DNA of 40,590 nt from assembly GCA_934444645.1 (NCBI GenBank), contig CAKSCV010000024.1:1-40590 (forward strand). The letters are read 5' to 3'. Under the pieces are notes generated by a model. The model did no database searches. It worked only from the letters and a program-made list of their open reading frames with translations, and had not been told where the DNA came from. The stretch is from an uncultured Eubacteriales bacterium (GTDB taxonomy: Bacteria > Bacillota > Clostridia > Oscillospirales > CAG-382). Of the stretch, positions 24,624-34,300 are shown piece by piece. The translations under genes were made by a program, and so were the position numbers. The stretch's first letter is position 1. The number at the start of each line of letters is the position of its first letter.

Positions 24624-25109
24624 TTATTCGTATTCGTCCGGGTCGAGCATTCGCACGGCCTTGTCGGTGTAGAGAATGCCGTCGAGATGGTCGTATTCGT
24701 GGCACAGGCAGCGGCCGATTAGTCCGGTTCCGGTGTATTCGAAGGCTTCGCCGGCGCGGTTCTTTGCGCGCACGGTCACCTTTGCCGGACGGTGCGTCAT
24801 GCCGTATCTGCCCGGAATGGACAGACAGCCTTCGACATCCTCTTGAACGCCCTCGGTGCGGATGATCTCGGGATTGATGAATTCGATGATCTCATGCCGG
24901 TCTTCTTCCACACCGGCATCGATGATGTAAATGCGGCGTAAGATTCCGACCTGCACGGCGGCAAGGCCCACACCGCCCACTTTGATGAGCGTGTCTTTCA
25001 TGTCATCTAAGAGCGTTTCGATTTTGGGCGTCACTTCGGTGACGGGTTTGCTGGTTTTGCGCAGAATATCGTTTGCTGTATCTTCGGTTAAAATATGAAG
25101 AATTGCCAT
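24624..25109 (-). CDS. def: Peptide deformylase
   Basis: 161-residue metallo-hydrolase removing the formyl group from new proteins, acting after Fmt. Motif 1 GVGLAAVQVG (about 46-55), motif 2 EGCLSIPG (Cys metal ligand) and motif 3 CHEYDHLDG (two His ligands and catalytic Glu) are all present. The ATG at 25109 follows AGAGG. It sits 20 bp after priA. Iron is the usual native metal. Confidence 0.97.
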   Translation of the reverse strand: MAILHILTEDTANDILRKTSKPVTEVTPKIETLLDDMKDTLIKVGGVGLAAVQVGILRRIYIIDAGVEEDRHEIIEFINPEIIRTEGVQEDVEGCLSIPGRYGMTHRPAKVTVRAKNRAGEAFEYTGTGLIGRCLCHEYDHLDGILYTDKAVRMLDPDEYE

Positions 25110-25129
25110 TGCTGTAAACCTCTCTTTGG

Positions 25130-27730
25130 CTATAAGTTGGTTGGATTGACATCGACCGAAACGCTCACGTCCTTGAACGCCGGTATGTATTTTTTGAGAA
25201 GCACCGCAAGCATTTCACGCATCCGTGCCGACGCGCGGCATTTGATGAGAAAGCGCATACGGTATTTCCCGGCAAGCTTGTAAATTTCGTTGCGGAACGG
25301 ACCGTACAGAATGAATTTCACGTCGCTGTAGGCGGTTTTGGCAAGCGTATCCAATTCCGCACCGAAGATCTTGACGGCGTTTTCCGTGCTGTGTTCGACC
25401 GGCGAAGCAAAGTTTACCGTGACGAGGTCGCAGAAGGGCGGAAAAACAGAGGCTTTTCGGAAAGCGATCTCGGCATCGTAGAATTTTTCATAATCTTGAC
25501 TTGCCGCAAGCCGTAAGATTTCGTTGTCCGGCACATACGTCTGCACGACGGCGCGGCCGGTCACCTGATCCGATCGCCCGGCTCTGCCCAAAACCTGCGT
25601 CAACAGGCTGAAGGTCTTTTCGCCGGCACGAAAATCGTTGACAAACAAGGACGTGTCCGCCATGACCACACCGACAAGCGACACCTTCGGAAAATCATGT
25701 CCCTTGGCGACCATCTGCGTGCCGACCAAAATATCGGCTTTTCCGGCACGGAAGTCGGTCAAGATCCGCTCATGGCCGTTCTTGCCGCCGGTCGTATCGG
25801 CATCCATGCGTAAGACACGCGCCTTCGGGTACCGCTTGGCAAGCGTTTCCTCCACAAGCTGCGTGCCGCTGCCGACAAAGGAGATGTGTGCTTTTTTGCA
25901 GGCCGGGCAGACCGTCGGAACCGGCTCCCGGTAGCCGCAGTAGTGGCAAACCATCATGCTTTGACCGGAGCGTCCCATCTTGTGATGCGTGAGCGACACA
26001 CTGCAATTCGGGCAGGTGAACACATAGCCGCAGCCGCGGCAGAGCGCAAAGGCACGGTAGCCGCGCCGGTTGACAAATAAAATCGCCTGCTCGCCGCGGT
26101 CAAGACAGTCGGTAAGCTCTTGCTTCAAGCGCGTGCCGAGAACGAGCGGCAGACCGGCTTCTTCGGCTTTTTCGAGTGCCTCCCTGCGGTTTGCGGCGGC
26201 GTTTCCGGGCGAAGCGTTCGGTAAAAACGGGTCGGAGGAAGTCTCCTGCGACGCATCAAAGGCGTCCTCGGGCAGCTCATAGTACGGCTCGGATTTCATA
26301 TCGTAAAACGTCACATCGGGCAGATTTTTGCCGCCGTAGCGGTTTTTCAGCGTGACGAGCGTATATTTTCCGGTCTTTGCCTTGTAAAAACTCTCAATGC
26401 ACGGCGTTGCGGACGCCATGACAAGCAGTGCTTTGTGATAGACGCAGCGGAATTTGGCAATTTCCCGCGCATGATATTTGGGGGATTGGTCGGACTTGAA
26501 GGAGCCTTCGTGCTCCTCATCCATGACGATCAAGCCAATGTTGTCGATGGGCGCAAAAACGGCCGAGCGTGTACCGATAACGATTTTGGCGTTGCCGTCG
26601 TGAATCTTTTTCCAGGCATCCGTGCGTTCGCCGACGGAAAGTGCCGAATGAATGAGCGCAATGCTGTCTTTCGGGCAGTGCGCCGCAAAACGGCCGACCG
26701 TTTGCGAGGTCAGCGCGATTTCGGGGACCAGCACGATGACGGTTTTGCCGTCGGCAAGCACGCGGTCGATGAGCTTTAAGAGCACGTTGGTCTTGCCGCT
26801 TCCGGTCACGCCCCATAAAAGCGCAGCGTTTGCCGTGGGAGCCTCGTATAGCGAAAGCAGCGTTTGCAGCGCGGCGTCTTGCTCTTCGGACAGCGAAAAA
26901 TCGCCGTATTCGTTTTGGTCGAACGCGGTGAGTAAATTCTCCGTGCGGTCGAGATTTTTCTCAAACAGACGGATGAGATTTTTTTTGGCAAGCTGCTCCA
27001 CAACTGATTTGCCGCAGCCGGCTTCGGCGGTCAATTCGGATACAGCCATCGGTGCTTCGGCAGCAAGCAGCACTTCGTAGGCAGCCTTTTGCTTGGGCGT
27101 GAGGGCGGCGGCTTCGATTTTTTCCGCAAAATCGCCGTCCTCGATCCGTGCCGCATATTTCTCGTTTTTTGTGCCGAGCGTGCATTCGTAGCCTGCTTCG
27201 GCGCGGCACAGTCCGAGATCGCACAAAACCTTTGCGCCGCTTGCCGCACCGGAGCCGAATTGTGCGCGCAGCTCGCCTAAGGAGGCGCGTCCGGTGCGCG
27301 TCAGAAACGCATACATACTTTGGGCGCTGATGTTGAGCTTTTCCGGTATTGTCGGATCGAGCGGCGTTTCAAGCGGCGTGTAAAACTCGGTGCGTTCCAC
27401 ACCGAGTCCTGCCGGCAGCACACATTTGACGGCATCGCCGACAGAGCAGAACAGCCGGTTGCTCATGAAGTGGCAAAGCTCGAGCAATTCCGGCTTGATA
27501 AACAGATATTTTCCCGGCACACCGAGAATCGGTTTGATTTTTTTCGCATCTAACTCCGTCTTGCCGCATAAGCTTTCGACAACCGCATTTTTTGTGCTGT
27601 TGCCGCCGCCGAACGGCACGACCACCACGCTGCCCGGCTGCAGATGTTTTTCAAGCTGCAGCGGAACCTCGTAGCAATAGCTTTTATCGATGGGAAACGG
27701 CGCGTTTAGAATACGCACGTTTGCAAACAC
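25130..27730 (-). CDS. priA: Primosomal replication-restart helicase PriA
   Basis: 866-residue 3'-to-5' DNA helicase that reloads the replisome at stalled forks. A 3'-end-binding domain opens the protein (KSYCYEVPL... PFGGGN), then a longer-than-usual winged-helix region (about 130-280). Helicase: Walker A GVTGSGKT (307-314), DEEH (404-407). Two Zn sites: CRGC, CPNC, CHYC, CPAC. Start choice: GTG at 27730 because GGGAGG lies 7 bases upstream; an in-frame ATG at 27748 has no site. Length is above the common 730-800, from the winged-helix region. Confidence 0.96.
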   Translation of the reverse strand: MFANVRILNAPFPIDKSYCYEVPLQLEKHLQPGSVVVVPFGGGNSTKNAVVESLCGKTELDAKKIKPILGVPGKYLFIKPELLELCHFMSNRLFCSVGDAVKCVLPAGLGVERTEFYTPLETPLDPTIPEKLNISAQSMYAFLTRTGRASLGELRAQFGSGAASGAKVLCDLGLCRAEAGYECTLGTKNEKYAARIEDGDFAEKIEAAALTPKQKAAYEVLLAAEAPMAVSELTAEAGCGKSVVEQLAKKNLIRLFEKNLDRTENLLTAFDQNEYGDFSLSEEQDAALQTLLSLYEAPTANAALLWGVTGSGKTNVLLKLIDRVLADGKTVIVLVPEIALTSQTVGRFAAHCPKDSIALIHSALSVGERTDAWKKIHDGNAKIVIGTRSAVFAPIDNIGLIVMDEEHEGSFKSDQSPKYHAREIAKFRCVYHKALLVMASATPCIESFYKAKTGKYTLVTLKNRYGGKNLPDVTFYDMKSEPYYELPEDAFDASQETSSDPFLPNASPGNAAANRREALEKAEEAGLPLVLGTRLKQELTDCLDRGEQAILFVNRRGYRAFALCRGCGYVFTCPNCSVSLTHHKMGRSGQSMMVCHYCGYREPVPTVCPACKKAHISFVGSGTQLVEETLAKRYPKARVLRMDADTTGGKNGHERILTDFRAGKADILVGTQMVAKGHDFPKVSLVGVVMADTSLFVNDFRAGEKTFSLLTQVLGRAGRSDQVTGRAVVQTYVPDNEILRLAASQDYEKFYDAEIAFRKASVFPPFCDLVTVNFASPVEHSTENAVKIFGAELDTLAKTAYSDVKFILYGPFRNEIYKLAGKYRMRFLIKCRASARMREMLAVLLKKYIPAFKDVSVSVDVNPTNL

Positions 27731-27804
27731 GCTTTCACCTCCCGACATACAAAGCGCCGCTTATTTCACGGCGCCGTACGGTTTTGTATTCAGAGAAACG
27801 GGAC

Positions 27805-28167
27805 TTATTCGGCTTCTCCGGAGGAGGTCTCGGCTTCGATCTCTCCGGCTTCCTTTTCCTGCTCGGCAATCATTTCCTTGTCCTTGGCGGAAAGCTCCAG
27901 GGTTTCGAGCTCGCCGTCTTCGCCGACGGTTTTGATGAGCATTTCACCGTTGTAGAGCATATTGATGGCTTCCATCACCGGCTTTTCCTCGGTTTTTTCC
28001 GCCTTTTTGCCGGTTGTGAGAGCTTTATACTGCTCATATTCGGGATGTTCCTTTTCGTAGTTTTCCTTGGCAATCACATAGCGTGCGCCTTTGGCGGCAG
28101 CCATAACAAGCGTATAGCGATTGTATTTGTTGTTTTTGGAAAGCTCTGCAATCGAAGGTTTCGACAT
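27805..28167 (-). CDS. rpoZ: RNA polymerase omega subunit
   Basis: 120-residue omega, which helps fold and hold the beta-prime subunit. The core matches at SIAELSKNNKYNRYTLVMAAAKGARYV-type text (about 5-31) and PVMEAINMLYNGEM (about 63-76). Between them is a charged EKEHPEYEQY...KKAEKTEEK stretch, and the C-terminus is a 45-residue acidic tail, longer than usual. The ATG at 28167 follows GGAG. Lies between gmk and priA in the conserved operon. coaBC, which often follows rpoZ, is absent. Confidence 0.93.
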   Translation of the reverse strand: MSKPSIAELSKNNKYNRYTLVMAAAKGARYVIAKENYEKEHPEYEQYKALTTGKKAEKTEEKPVMEAINMLYNGEMLIKTVGEDGELETLELSAKDKEMIAEQEKEAGEIEAETSSGEAE

Positions 28168-28227
28168 GGTTCAATCTCCTTTATATCATGGCTGTTCGGA
28201 CAGCCTTTTGTTCAAACGGTATGTATT

Positions 28228-28854
28228 TTATTTGAAAAAGTCGCACACATCGCAAAAGCGTTCGCGCGTTTTTAACTTTTCGGCACGGACAACCGCTTCA
28301 ATATCGGCGGCACACACATCTGCGTGACCCTCACGGTTGACGGTGATGTAATCGTACAAAAGGCAGGCGCGCAATTCGCGCTCGGCGATGGCGATACGCC
28401 CGGCAATGACCGCTTCGGATTCCGTTCCGCGTCCGTATAACCGCTCGCGAAGTATTTCTTTGCTTTCGGGAGCGATAAAAACCATGACCGCTTCCGGATA
28501 GCGCGATTTTACTTTCATCGCACCCTGTACTTCAATTTCCAAAATCACGTTTTTGCCGCGTGCCGTGAGTTCGCCCACAAATTTTTTCGGCGTTCCGTAG
28601 TAATTTCCGTTGTATTCGGCGTATTCGAGAAGCTCGTCGTTTTCGATCATTTTCTCAAATTCGCCGCGCGTTTTGAAAAAGTAGTTTTTGCCGTCAATTT
28701 CGCCTTGGCGCGGCGCGCGCGTGGTTGCCGATACGGAATAGGCGTAATCGTCACTCCGTTTCAAAAGCTCTGCTAACACCGTGCCTTTTCCGACGCCGGA
28801 AGGACCGGAAATCACGAGAAGCCGTCCCTTGGCCGTTTCGTTTTGCTTGTTCAT
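28228..28854 (-). CDS. gmk: Guanylate kinase
   Basis: 208-residue kinase making GDP from GMP and ATP, feeding GTP, dGTP and (p)ppGpp pools. P-loop GPSGVGKGT at 17-25; GMP-binding segment with TTRAPRQGEIDGKNYFF; LLEYAEYNGNYYGTP, which positions GMP; the lid follows in RLYGRGTES. Length and order are typical. Its ATG overlaps the remA stop (ATGA at 28851-28854). Confidence 0.97.
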   Translation of the reverse strand: MNKQNETAKGRLLVISGPSGVGKGTVLAELLKRSDDYAYSVSATTRAPRQGEIDGKNYFFKTRGEFEKMIENDELLEYAEYNGNYYGTPKKFVGELTARGKNVILEIEVQGAMKVKSRYPEAVMVFIAPESKEILRERLYGRGTESEAVIAGRIAIAERELRACLLYDYITVNREGHADVCAADIEAVVRAEKLKTRERFCDVCDFFK

Positions 28855-29114
28855 GCTTCCGCCTCGCTTTCGTTTTCTTCGCTTTCATTTAAGCGTGCCT
28901 GCAACGCCTCGCAGCTGAGTGCCGAAAGCACCACATGACCGCTGTCTGCCACAAGCACCGAGCGCGTCTTTTTGCCGCTGGAGGCATCGATGAGCTTTCC
29001 GGAGTCGCGGGCGTCCTGCATCAAACGTTTGATGGGTGCGGCATCGGGACTTACCACCGAAACCACCTTGGCACTGTTGACTAAATTTCCGTAGCCGATG
29101 TTGATTAACTTCAT
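28851..29114 (-). CDS. remA: RemA-family DNA-binding regulator (DUF370)
   Basis: 87-residue RemA/DUF370 protein; in Bacillus RemA is a ring-forming DNA-binding activator of biofilm and osmolyte genes. The core LINIGYGNLVNSAKVVSVVSPDAAPIKR-like start and the GKKTRSVLVADSGHVVLSAL stretch are characteristic; the tail is Glu-rich. The ATG at 29114 follows AAAGGA; the frame is open 11 codons further but without a site. Placed 35 bp after yicC and overlapping gmk, the standard context. Confidence 0.93.
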   Translation of the reverse strand: MKLINIGYGNLVNSAKVVSVVSPDAAPIKRLMQDARDSGKLIDASSGKKTRSVLVADSGHVVLSALSCEALQARLNESEENESEAEA

Positions 29115-29149
29115 ATGCTTATCCTTTTTCTTTTTGCCGTTCGGCACGT

Positions 29150-30043
29150 TTATTCCAGATTCTGCACCTGTTCGCGGATCTTTTCCGCCTCACTCTTGGC
29201 ATCCACCACGATTTTGGCGATGGCGGCGTCGGTGCATTTGGAACCGGTGGTGTTGATTTCGCGGTTGATCTCCTGCAGGAGAAAATCGAGCTTGCGGCCG
29301 CGCGGCGCATCGCCGTCTTCGCGCAACATCGCACGGAACTGGGCGATGTGGCTCTTTAAGCGTACCAATTCTTCGTCGATGGCTACACGGTCGGCAAAAA
29401 TTGCCACCTCCTCGACAATGCGTGTCTTGTCGATGTCCGCTCCGGCAAGCAATTCCTCCACACGCTCGGTTAACCGCTTTTCGTATTCGGCAACCACATT
29501 CGGTGCAAGCCGTTCGATCTCGGCGACATAGCTTTCCAATATATCGATTTTGGCAAGCATATCCACGGCAAGCCGCGCACCTTCGGCACGCTTCATGGCG
29601 GAAAACTCTTCCAAAGCCGCCCGAAGTGCCGGCTCAACGCGCGCCCAAAGCTCTTCGGTGCTCTCGTCTGCCGTCTGATAGGTAAAAACATCGCGGTTGG
29701 CGGCGACCGTCATCACCGAAATGTCGTCCTTTAAGCCGTAGCTGTCGCGCAATTCCTTTAAGCAGGCAAGATAGTTCTTTAAGTAGCCCTCATCGAGCGA
29801 GAGGGTGGTGTCGGCTTCGCCGGGCGCGGTTTCGGCACTTAAATACACATCGATTTTGCCGCGTGTGGCAAAGGTGCCGACGAGAGCCTTGATTTTTTCG
29901 TCCAAGCGGCTGTAAGCGCGCGGCGTCTTGCAGTTGATGTCAAGATAACGGGAATTGACGGATTTGATTTCCGCCGTAAGAAGGACATTTCCCGTTTGAA
30001 CGCGGGCATAGCCGCAGCCGGTCATGCTGAGAATAACGATCAT
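29150..30043 (-). CDS. yicC: YicC-family endoribonuclease
   Basis: 297-residue YicC/YloC protein; the family has been shown to be an endoribonuclease in E. coli and Bacillus. The start reads SMTGCGYARVQTG (usually SMTGFGRA); SVNSRYLDINCKTP follows; the C-terminal DUF1732 part ends with the diagnostic LDFLLQEINREINTTGSK. Start at ATG 30043 is provisional, because GGAG touches it directly and the family would start 3-4 codons further in. First gene of the nine-gene operon; promoter at 30095-30123. Confidence 0.92.
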   Translation of the reverse strand: MIVILSMTGCGYARVQTGNVLLTAEIKSVNSRYLDINCKTPRAYSRLDEKIKALVGTFATRGKIDVYLSAETAPGEADTTLSLDEGYLKNYLACLKELRDSYGLKDDISVMTVAANRDVFTYQTADESTEELWARVEPALRAALEEFSAMKRAEGARLAVDMLAKIDILESYVAEIERLAPNVVAEYEKRLTERVEELLAGADIDKTRIVEEVAIFADRVAIDEELVRLKSHIAQFRAMLREDGDAPRGRKLDFLLQEINREINTTGSKCTDAAIAKIVVDAKSEAEKIREQVQNLE

Positions 30044-30094
30044 CTCCGTTTCAGGATGAAGAACGCAAAAAATGCGTACAACATATCTAGGATA

Positions 30095-30123
30095 ATTATA
30101 GCCAAAACCGCTGTGTTTGTCAA
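30095..30123 (-). promoter_or_regulatory. Consensus sigma-A promoter of the yicC-remA-gmk-rpoZ-priA-def-fmt operon
   Basis: TTGACA, 17-bp spacer, TATAAT on the minus strand. The leader contains a short ACGCA/TGCGT hairpin (30064-30078). No other clear promoter was seen before 22399. Confidence 0.85.
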
Positions 30124-30244
30124 GCGTTCTGCCTAAATTTCGGCAATTTTACCGACAAAAGCGGTTTTACAAAAGCAAAACCTTGACCGCCGCGCAAAAA
30201 ACGGGCGTAACAAGGCTTTTTTTTGCAAATTCTGCCGGGCGGTA

Positions 30245-30688
30245 TTACAGATACGAGGTCAAGTCGGCGCGTAACGATTCCTCCAAACCGATGAGATCTT
30301 TGGCAATGGCCTTGCTTTTTTCGTCAGCGGCTTTGTATTCGTTGAGATAGCGGTATAACGTCTTGATGCCCATGCTGCAGCCGTCGGTGATCAGGTCGGC
30401 GACGGTTTTGTCGGATTCGTCAAAAGCCATTTTTACGCCGGTCTTTATGCGGCTCATGCTTTTGGCCATGGCAGGCGGCTGTTTGCCCTCGTCGTGGCAG
30501 CGTTCAAGCAGCGTGCCGATCTCATGCTTTAGGCGCAAATGCTTGTCCTTGTTGTCGGCAAGCAGCTGTTTTAACGGCTCTGCACGCGTGCGGCAGAGGA
30601 TGTTGTCAAGCGCGTCCACACCCATGGCAACGCCCGAATCGCATTCTCGAAGAAGCCGGACCGTGTCCGGATGAATGTGCTCGGTCAT
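30245..30688 (-). CDS. Small all-helical protein, possibly ferritin-like (DUF2383-type)
   Basis: 147-residue protein predicted all alpha-helical. Four amphipathic helices about 20-30 residues long are separated by short turns, with CDSGVAMGVDALDNIL in the first helix and TDGCSMGIKTLYRYLNEYKAADEKSKAIAKDL in the last two. This is the pattern of DUF2383-type ferritin-like bundles, but clear Glu/His metal ligands are few, so function is not claimed. The ATG at 30688 follows GGAAG. Monocistronic on the minus strand; its 3' region (30124-30244) has only weak A/T hairpins and no clear terminator. Divergent from the B12-riboswitch gene. Confidence 0.65.
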   Translation of the reverse strand: MTEHIHPDTVRLLRECDSGVAMGVDALDNILCRTRAEPLKQLLADNKDKHLRLKHEIGTLLERCHDEGKQPPAMAKSMSRIKTGVKMAFDESDKTVADLITDGCSMGIKTLYRYLNEYKAADEKSKAIAKDLIGLEESLRADLTSYL

Positions 30689-30787
30689 ACTGACACTTCC
30701 TTTGTTTTTTGACTTAGTATTTCCCGAACGTTTCGTCTTATCCGCACACGATCGCGAAAGTTTTCACAAAAACTCTTTGTTTTCACC

Positions 30788-30816
30788 TTGACGAACAGCC
30801 AAAACTGTGTTACTAT
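30788..30816 (+). promoter_or_regulatory. Sigma-A promoter upstream of the cobalamin riboswitch
   Basis: TTGACG, 17-bp spacer, TACTAT. It puts the transcription start near 30823, just before the riboswitch. Confidence 0.78.
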
Positions 30817-30837
30817 AAGATTCAACAACAGAATATC

Positions 30838-31060
30838 GCATACAAAGTGTCGGCGATACCGCACGGGTACCGCCGGTGAAAAGGGAACCCGGTGAGAATC
30901 CGGGACGATACCAGTCGCTGTGTGCGCCAAAAAAGCGCGTTTCGTCGGTGAAAACCGGTCATTGGGAAACTGAGAAGGCAGAAACGCGGCTTTGCCGGAG
31001 TTTTCCTTATGCAAAACCTCGATACGGCGCGAAGTCAAAAGACCTGCTTTGGCGGAGAAG
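30838..31060 (+). ncRNA. Cobalamin (B12) riboswitch
   Basis: Class landmarks appear in order: a GGTACCGCC arm; AAGGGAACCCGGTGAGAA (30880-30898) followed by TCCGGGACG; CCAGTCGCTGTGTGCG; a GGGAAACTGAGAAGGC segment; and the B12 box GCGAAGTCAAAAGACCTGCT at 31029-31048. These match the adenosylcobalamin riboswitch core (GGGAAxCCGGTGxAAxTCCGG and GAAGxCAGRxxACCTGC). The expression platform is the terminator at 31186-31233. Expected to switch the downstream surface protein off when B12 is plentiful. Confidence 0.92.
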
Positions 31061-31185
31061 CTCACCTGCGGATGTTTTGTCCGTTCAGCTGCTTTTCCCG
31101 TTTTCGGCGCGCTTGCAGCCGTTTTTTTCAAAAACGGTTTGTAAGGGCTTTTTCGGCGTGCCGTTTTATGCCGACATGGGAATAC

Positions 31186-31233
31186 CTGCCGTGTCAAGTT
31201 TTTTAGAAAACTTGCTGCGGCAGTTTTTGTTTT
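31186..31233 (+). terminator. Intrinsic terminator of the B12 riboswitch (expression platform)
   Basis: CTGCCG and CGGCAG plus an inner CAAGTTTT/AAAACTTG stem (loop TTAG) form a long hairpin followed by TTTTTGTTTT. It lies between the B12 box and the start codon at 31308. A second, smaller stem CCGTTTTT/AAAAACGG sits at 31119-31137 and could take part in an antiterminator. Confidence 0.85.
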
Positions 31234-31307
31234 GACCGATGGTCGGTCTTGCCGCGCTTGTGATAAAAAGGGCTTTTGTTAAGGAAGCCCAAAGAAAGGA
31301 AATCACC

Positions 31308-34300
31308 ATGAGAAAAAACAACCGTATGTCCGTTTTTGCCTCGCTTGCCTTATCGCTTGTGCTGCTTTGCGGACTTTTCACGCTTGCGGCCGGTGCTGTG
31401 GGCGGCGTGCTTGCCGGAGACGGCTCGGCGGAGACACCGTATGAAATTGCGGATGCCGCTGACCTTGCCGCTTTCCGCGATCTTGTCAACGCCACACCTT
31501 CGAGTACGGCAAATGCCGTGCTTGTAGCCGACATCGACCTTGAAAATCAGAACTGGAAGCGCATTTTCCCGGATTCCGGCTATATCACCGAAGCCTATGC
31601 CGGAACCTTTGACGGCGCGTTCCATACCATCAAAGGCCTAAACGTAAACAACGCCTCTGCTGCCAACCAAGGTCTGTTCGGTGGTATCGGCCTTGCGACC
31701 GTGGACGGAAAAACCGTCACGGCGACCGTCAAAAATCTGAATGTTGAAGGCTCTGTCACGGCTTCCAACAACAATGTCGGCGGCATCGTCGGCCAGGTGA
31801 ATGCCGGAAGCGTCATCAACTGCTCGTTTACGGGTTCTGTGTCGTCTTCGAAAGCCAAAGCCAACATCGGCGGCATCGTCGGCTATGTGAACGGCGATAA
31901 GCCGGATAAGAAACCGGGTGTCGTCCTCTCCGGCTGTGTCAACCGCGCAAGCGTTGAGACGGCAAAGGATGCGAAAAACACGGTGGCAGGCGGTATCGTC
32001 GGCTATGCCAAATATACCGAAATCACCGATTGCTACAATACCGGTACGGTGTCCGGCACCAGCCGCACGGGCGGCATCGGCGGTCAGCTCCAGAACAATG
32101 TCACGGCAGCTAACTGCTATAATATCGGCAAAATGAACGGCGCATCGGCCGGTGAGCTTGCCGGATTTTTGTACAGCTCCGCAAGCTTTGCCAACGGTTA
32201 TTATACGGAAACCGCCATCGGTGCCGGTACGGGCAAAACGACCGGCTGCGGAAAAATCTCCGAGACCGGCGCGCTTCTTGCCGCTCTCGGAAACGCTTTT
32301 TCCGCCGATACGACCGGCATCAACGGCGGCTATCCGGTGCTTGCTTGGGAAGTCGGCAGCGCACCCGTCGCAAAAGACCCGAAAATTCTGCTTTCGGACG
32401 TGATTCTCGACGTGAACGCCGGTTATGAGCATCCGACGGCAACGCTTACGGTTACCTATAAAGACATGGACGAAGAACCGGCCATCGTCTGGACGCTCGA
32501 AAGCGGCGAAAACGCTATCGAGCTTATTGCACCGGAAAGCCCGAAAGAAAACAACGCTTCGATGGTCGTCCGTGTGCTTGCGCCCGGTAAGGCGGTTGTG
32601 AAAGCCGAAACCGCGGACGGTGCTTACAGCGCGACCAGCACGATACTTGCCGTTCCGCAGATTTCCGGACGCGAAATCGACGGCACGGTTGCAGTCGGCT
32701 TTACGGTCGAAGCCAAAATTTCGGTTCTCGGCGCAAAGCCGTATGATTACGATACCTATCCGGAGCTTTCGTTCCGGTGGAAATATCTGACCGAAGAAGA
32801 ATACCTGTCCGGCAAGACCGGTTACAGCGCCTATCACGACATCAAGGACGCGACGGCGCGCACCTTTACCATCCCGGAAGACCTCGACGGCTGCTATCTT
32901 TCCTATACCGTCACAACGGCTGCCGGAAAGACCGATATGCCCTCCTCGCCGGTTGCCGTGAAATCCCGTGCGGCAGGCATCGTGGCGGCTGACCGTGCAG
33001 CACTTGAATTGGATACCGAAACACCGATCAAGGAGACCGGCTCGCTTACGCTTCCGACGACCGGCGCAAGCGGCTCGACGATTGTCTGGACTTCGGGCGA
33101 CAGTACCGTCATCGACCCGGAAACCGGCATTATCACGCCTCCCAAGACCGGTATCGCGACCGTGACGCTCACCGCGCAAATCTCGTATAAAGATACCTCT
33201 GCGGCAAAAGAATTTACCTTTACGGTATATTCCGAAGCCGCTGTCAAACAAGAGCTTGCCGACAAGCAAAAACGCTTGAAAACCGCGTTGGAGGCTGTTC
33301 GCCGCTACGGCGCGTTAAAGCCGGTCTACGGCAGAGATACCAATATTATCACCATGCTTGCCGATCGGTTTGCAGCGGTCGGAGAACCGGTGACGATCTC
33401 TGTTTCTTCGGTCGAAACGCTGCATGAAGGCGCCTCCATCGGCCGGGACGGCACGATCACCTATTTCTTTGCCGACCCGAACACCGCTCCGTCGATCCAT
33501 AGCGGCTCTTTGCGCGTGACTTTCGACCTTGCACTTGACGATGCGCATCTGACCTATGGCGTGACCGTGGTCGTTCCGTGGGATGTCGAACGCGTCAAAA
33601 CGCTTATGCGCGAGGAAATTGTAGCCGGTGCAGCACTCGATGCTTCCGCACCGCTCACCGAAAACATCTCGCTTCCTGCCGTCATCGACGGCAAAGCTTG
33701 GACGCTTGTTTCTTGGACCTCTTCGGACACAAGTGTGCTTTCCGTTAAGGACGGTGCGAACAAGACCAAGCCTTATACCGGCGTGATCCATCGCGGCAAG
33801 GACGACCGAAAGGTCACGTTAACGGCGGCCTTTACCTTTGGATTTACTTCGACCGACGAGCCGGAAATCGCGCTGTACAAAACGTTTGACGCGACGGTGG
33901 CAAAGTTAGACGACAGCGCCTTGGAGGAAATCCGCGCTTCTCTTGCGGAAAAACTCGAAAAAGGCTTTGCAAAAGCCGGTCTGCACGACGCGTATACCGG
34001 TGAAAAGCTTACCGAAACCGACGGCGTTTATACGGTAAAGGGCGATATCCAGTATCCGACCACGCGCGATTTCGGCATCGACGGAGCGCTTATACCGGTA
34101 AACATTACCTCGGACAACGAGGCGGTCATCCGTTCGACCAATGTCAACAACGCGGCACGCACCCAAGTGTACCGTCCGATGGTCGGCGAAGATACCGAAA
34201 ACGTAACTGTCAAACTGACTCTTACCGATAAGGAAAGTGACGTTTCGGTTTCGAAAGAACTGCGTTTTGCCGTTCTTCCGCTGACCGAGGAAGAAATCCG

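Noticed and set aside
24940..24975. Val in place of Pro in peptide deformylase motif 1
   Set aside because: This position varies in active enzymes (the motif is GxGxAAxQ), so it is not a defect.
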